Positions 61,774 to 64,000 of a stretch of 64,000 bases of DNA are shown here, piece by piece (within the stretch, counting starts at the first letter, position 1; each line of letters begins with the position of its first letter). The position numbers were made by a program, and so were the translations under genes. Under the pieces are notes generated by a model. It made no database searches. It saw only the letters and a list, made by a program, of their open reading frames with translations, and was not told the DNA's origin. Source of the DNA: Flavobacterium sp. ENC (GTDB lineage: Bacteria > Bacteroidota > Bacteroidia > Flavobacteriales > Flavobacteriaceae); assembly GCF_020991415.1 (NCBI RefSeq), contig NZ_JAJMOY010000008.1, forward strand, positions 1 to 64,000, read 5' to 3'.

Positions 61774-62244
61774 ATGAATATTAGAAAAGGAAATCCGGAA
61801 GACATGGAATCGGTTTTAGGATTAATACAGGAGTTGGCAATATTCGAAAAAGAACCCGATGCAGTTGTAATAACAACAGATGATTTGGTACGTGACGGCT
61901 TTGGCGAAAACCCGTTGTTTCATGTATTTGTGGCAGAGGTTGAAGAGGAAATTGTTGGAATAGCATTATATTATTACCGTTACTCTACCTGGAAAGGAAA
62001 AACAATTCATCTGGAAGATTTAATTGTAAAGGATAAAATGCGCGGTACAGGTCTGGGATCTGCCCTTTATGCCGAAATCATGAAACAGGGAAAGAAAGAC
62101 AACGTAAGAAGAATCGAATGGAATGTACTGGACTGGAATACACCTGCCGTGAAATTCTACGAGAATTCCGGTGCAAAAATTCTTGAAGAATGGAGGGTGG
62201 TTCAAATGAGCGAAGCAGGAATTAATTCTTTCCTGGAAAAATAA
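61774..62244 (+). CDS. SSAT-like GNAT acetyltransferase
   Basis: A 156-residue acetyltransferase of the diamine/thialysine type (SSAT-like): the start MNIRKGNPEDMESVLGLIQE, EEEIVGIALYYYRYSTWKGKTIHLEDLIVKDKMRGTGLGSALY (acetyl-CoA loop RGTGLGSA) and WNVLDWNTPAVKFYENSGAKILEEW. The substrate is likely a polyamine, diamine or lysine analogue. It is followed 256 bp later by aspartate kinase. Confidence 0.9.
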   Translation: MNIRKGNPEDMESVLGLIQELAIFEKEPDAVVITTDDLVRDGFGENPLFHVFVAEVEEEIVGIALYYYRYSTWKGKTIHLEDLIVKDKMRGTGLGSALYAEIMKQGKKDNVRRIEWNVLDWNTPAVKFYENSGAKILEEWRVVQMSEAGINSFLEK

Positions 62245-62500
62245 TCAAAAAAAAACGTTTGCCTGTCCCTATAGCAGAGGGAATGAAGATTAACGTTAGT
62301 TAATAAAAAAGTGTTTTTTTGCCACGAATTTCACGAATTAGCACGAATTAATTAGCGTAAATTAGTGACTCGGGCGACAACAGACGAAGTAAATTCGTTT
62401 CAAAAAAACTATGAAAATCATTTTATTCTCTAGCAGAAAAATATAAAGTATCCGATTTCATTTCAATATGAAGTCTAAAATTAAAAATCTAAAATTAAGA
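62245..62500. other. Spacer with CACGAATT word repeats
   Basis: Contains the triplet GCCACGAATTTCACGAATTA then GCACGAATTA (62320-62350), a dispersed word repeat. No terminator was identified. Nothing else seen. Confidence 0.5.
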
Positions 62501-63760
62501 ATGAGAGTATTTAAATTTGGAGGAGCGTCCGTAAAAGATGCCGAAGGAATTAAAAACGTATATGACGTTTTGCAAAAAGTGGGTTATGAGGATGTGATTC
62601 TGGTTGTCTCGGCAATGGGAAAAACAACAAATGCACTTGAAGTGGTGATTAAAAATTACTTTGATAAGTCGGAGGAATTGAATTCGTCTGTAGAAGAAAT
62701 AAAACAATACCATAATCAAATATTGTCAGGTCTGTTTAATGATGAAAACCACGCAGTTTTTGCAGCGGTAACAGCACAATTTTCGGATCTGGAATATTTT
62801 CTGGCACATAATAAATCCCCTAATTATAATTTCGTTTATGATCAGGTGGTAAGTTTCGGGGAATTGATTTCGACTACAATTCTGAGTCATTTTATGAATT
62901 TCATGGGCATTAAAACACAATGGCTGGATGTGCGTGAATTCATAAAAACCGATTCCAACTACCGTGATGCTGAAGTAGACTGGGAAGCAACTGAAAAAAA
63001 TATCAGCAAAAACGTGCCCCGAAAAATATTAAACATCACTCAGGGATTTTTGGGTGCTGACGAAAATAATTTCACTACCACTTTAGGTCGTGAAGGTTCA
63101 GATTACACCGCAGGAATTTTTGCTTATTGCCTGAATGCGGAAAGCGTTACGATCTGGAAAGATGTTCCCGGCGTTATGAATGCCGATCCGCGTTATTTCG
63201 AAAATGCCAGCCTGCTCAACCAGATTTCGTATCGTGAAGCCATCGAACTGGCCTTTTACGGCGCAACGGTTATACATCCAAAAACGTTACAGCCTTTACA
63301 GAAAAAAGAAATTCCGCTGTATGTAAAATCGTTTATCAATCCTTTGCTAAAAGGAACCTGCGTATCAAAAGGAGTCGATTTAGAACCGCAATACCCTTGT
63401 TTTATTGTAAAGAGAAATCAGCTTCTGATTTCGCTTTCGTCTATTGATTTCTCTTTTATTATGGAGGAAAACATCAGCGAAATTTTTGCTCTTTTCCACG
63501 AATTCAAAATCAAGGTAAACCTGATTCAGAATTCCGCGATTAGTTTTTCTGTTTGTGTCGAAGATAAATTTGAGAATTTTAATGACCTGAATGCGATTCT
63601 CTCCAGGAAATTCAAAGTAGATTACAACGAGAATGTGACTTTATACACGATTCGCCATTTCACCGAACAGGCAGCTCAAACTGTTGAAGAAAACAAAGCG
63701 GTTTTACTGAAACAGGTAAGCCGTGAGACGATGCAGATTGTGACTAAAGAGATCAATTAA
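62501..63760 (+). CDS. Aspartate kinase (monofunctional)
   Basis: A 419-residue enzyme that phosphorylates aspartate, the first step to lysine, threonine and methionine. The start MRVFKFGGASVKDAEG at 62501 is preferred to an ATG at 62468, which would add eleven basic residues not usual in the family. Motifs are the kinase FKFGGAS, TTLGREGSDYTAGI and KDVPGVMNADPRY. C-terminal regulatory (ACT-type) part about 300-390. No fused homoserine dehydrogenase. Confidence 0.94.
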   Translation: MRVFKFGGASVKDAEGIKNVYDVLQKVGYEDVILVVSAMGKTTNALEVVIKNYFDKSEELNSSVEEIKQYHNQILSGLFNDENHAVFAAVTAQFSDLEYFLAHNKSPNYNFVYDQVVSFGELISTTILSHFMNFMGIKTQWLDVREFIKTDSNYRDAEVDWEATEKNISKNVPRKILNITQGFLGADENNFTTTLGREGSDYTAGIFAYCLNAESVTIWKDVPGVMNADPRYFENASLLNQISYREAIELAFYGATVIHPKTLQPLQKKEIPLYVKSFINPLLKGTCVSKGVDLEPQYPCFIVKRNQLLISLSSIDFSFIMEENISEIFALFHEFKIKVNLIQNSAISFSVCVEDKFENFNDLNAILSRKFKVDYNENVTLYTIRHFTEQAAQTVEENKAVLLKQVSRETMQIVTKEIN

Positions 63761-63806
63761 TTTTTTCTGCCTTTTACCGTTAATTATAGAATTCAAAAAT
63801 ACCCAA

Positions 63807-63842
63807 AAGACTTCATTTCAAAAATGAGGTCTTTCTTTTTTA
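63807..63842. terminator. Terminator after the aspartate kinase gene
   Basis: Hairpin AAAGACTTCATTT / AAATGAGGTCTTT with T-run, between aspartate kinase and the converging partial gene. Confidence 0.8.
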
Positions 63843-63844
63843 TA

Positions 63845-64000
63845 TTATTCTTGTGTATTACTTTTTAGATCTTCAATGATTGCTTTGAGTACAAGAATTT
63901 CTCCTTCACGCATCATTATTATGTTCGCATAGACATTAAGCAATGCATTTAGCGTTTTATTTTCCTTTATCAGATCATTGTTTTTGGCAATTGGTTCTTC
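63845..64000 (-). CDS. Partial gene at the window edge (C-terminus only)
   Basis: The last 51 codons of a minus-strand gene that continues beyond 64000, ending at TAA 63845-63847. The peptide is helical and charged (EEPIAKNNDLIKENKTLNAL, then MMREGEILVLKAIIEDLKS). It looks like a C-terminal coiled-coil segment. The family cannot be determined from the fragment. Confidence 0.6.
   Translation of the reverse strand, partial: EEPIAKNNDLIKENKTLNALLNVYANIIMMREGEILVLKAIIEDLKSNTQE

Noticed and set aside
1-64000. tRNA or rRNA genes
   Set aside because: No cloverleaf with a 3' CCA context or rRNA-like block was recognised in any spacer by eye; a tRNA search program would be decisive.

Overview
The window reads as ordinary chromosome of a Flavobacterium-like member of the Bacteroidota. 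The evidence is the low GC content, the lack of Shine-Dalgarno sites, promoters of the TTG / TAnnTTTG type, and a typical gene set: TonB/ExbB/ExbD operon, DUF3857-transglutaminase proteins, a SusC-like plug fragment, the kynurenine-route enzymes KMO and KynU, and a DAHP synthase-chorismate mutase fusion. I see no rRNA, tRNA, CRISPR array, prophage or insertion sequence. The genus is an inference from gene content.

Layout. 1-650 is non-coding and holds two near-copies of a composite repeat. 651-3851 carries an FtsX/LolE-like permease, a YkgJ-type cysteine cluster protein, a methyltransferase and a bacillithiol-transferase-like DinB protein. 3934-10437 carries queE, then a minus-strand operon exbB-exbD-exbD-tonB-small membrane protein-PstS-like lipoprotein-TPR protein. 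10817-13731 has a HerA/DUF853 ATPase converging on kynurenine 3-monooxygenase. 14132-21717 is an accessory-looking stretch of an acetyltransferase (with a decayed copy of its 5' end), an alpha/beta hydrolase, an AraC regulator, two beta-lactamase-fold serine hydrolases, a stand-alone NTF2 protein and small proteins. 21844-31012 has a penicillin acylase, an AsmA-like protein, a cysteine-rich nitronate-monooxygenase-like protein, a Gly-zipper lipoprotein, kynureninase and queA. 31404-40949 has aroA, mazG, three DUF3857 paralogues, dtd, a four-helix-bundle protein and rsgA. 41091-44393 is one large chimeric VIT/vWA protein. 44807-49159 is the aromatic amino acid operon pheA-aminotransferase-tyrA-DAHPS/CM. 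49666-53324 is nrdA and nrdB. 53661-63760 has small proteins, marC, an S41 protease, dCMP deaminase, a HupE-like protein, a TerB-like protein, fbp, a GNAT protein and aspartate kinase. A partial gene runs off the right end.

How the genes fit together: envelope energisation (TonB operon), queuosine synthesis (queE, queA), aromatic amino acid synthesis (aroA, DAHPS/CM, tyrA, pheA), tryptophan degradation toward anthranilate/3-hydroxyanthranilate (KMO, KynU), and deoxynucleotide supply (nrdAB, dCMP deaminase, MazG).

The most interesting items are: (1) a candidate transcription attenuator in front of pheA, with a short open frame containing Tyr-Phe-Phe-Trp, a terminator abutting the pheA start codon and a possible antiterminator segment; (2) a 601-residue FMN-barrel-like protein with an unusual cysteine-rich tail; (3) a VIT/vWA protein carrying a SusC-type plug fragment but no barrel; (4) two of three tandem DUF3857 proteins that have lost the transglutaminase Cys and His; (5) a dense set of dispersed intergenic repeats; (6) a decayed acetyltransferase copy, and a 16-nt identical leader shared by two neighbouring genes.
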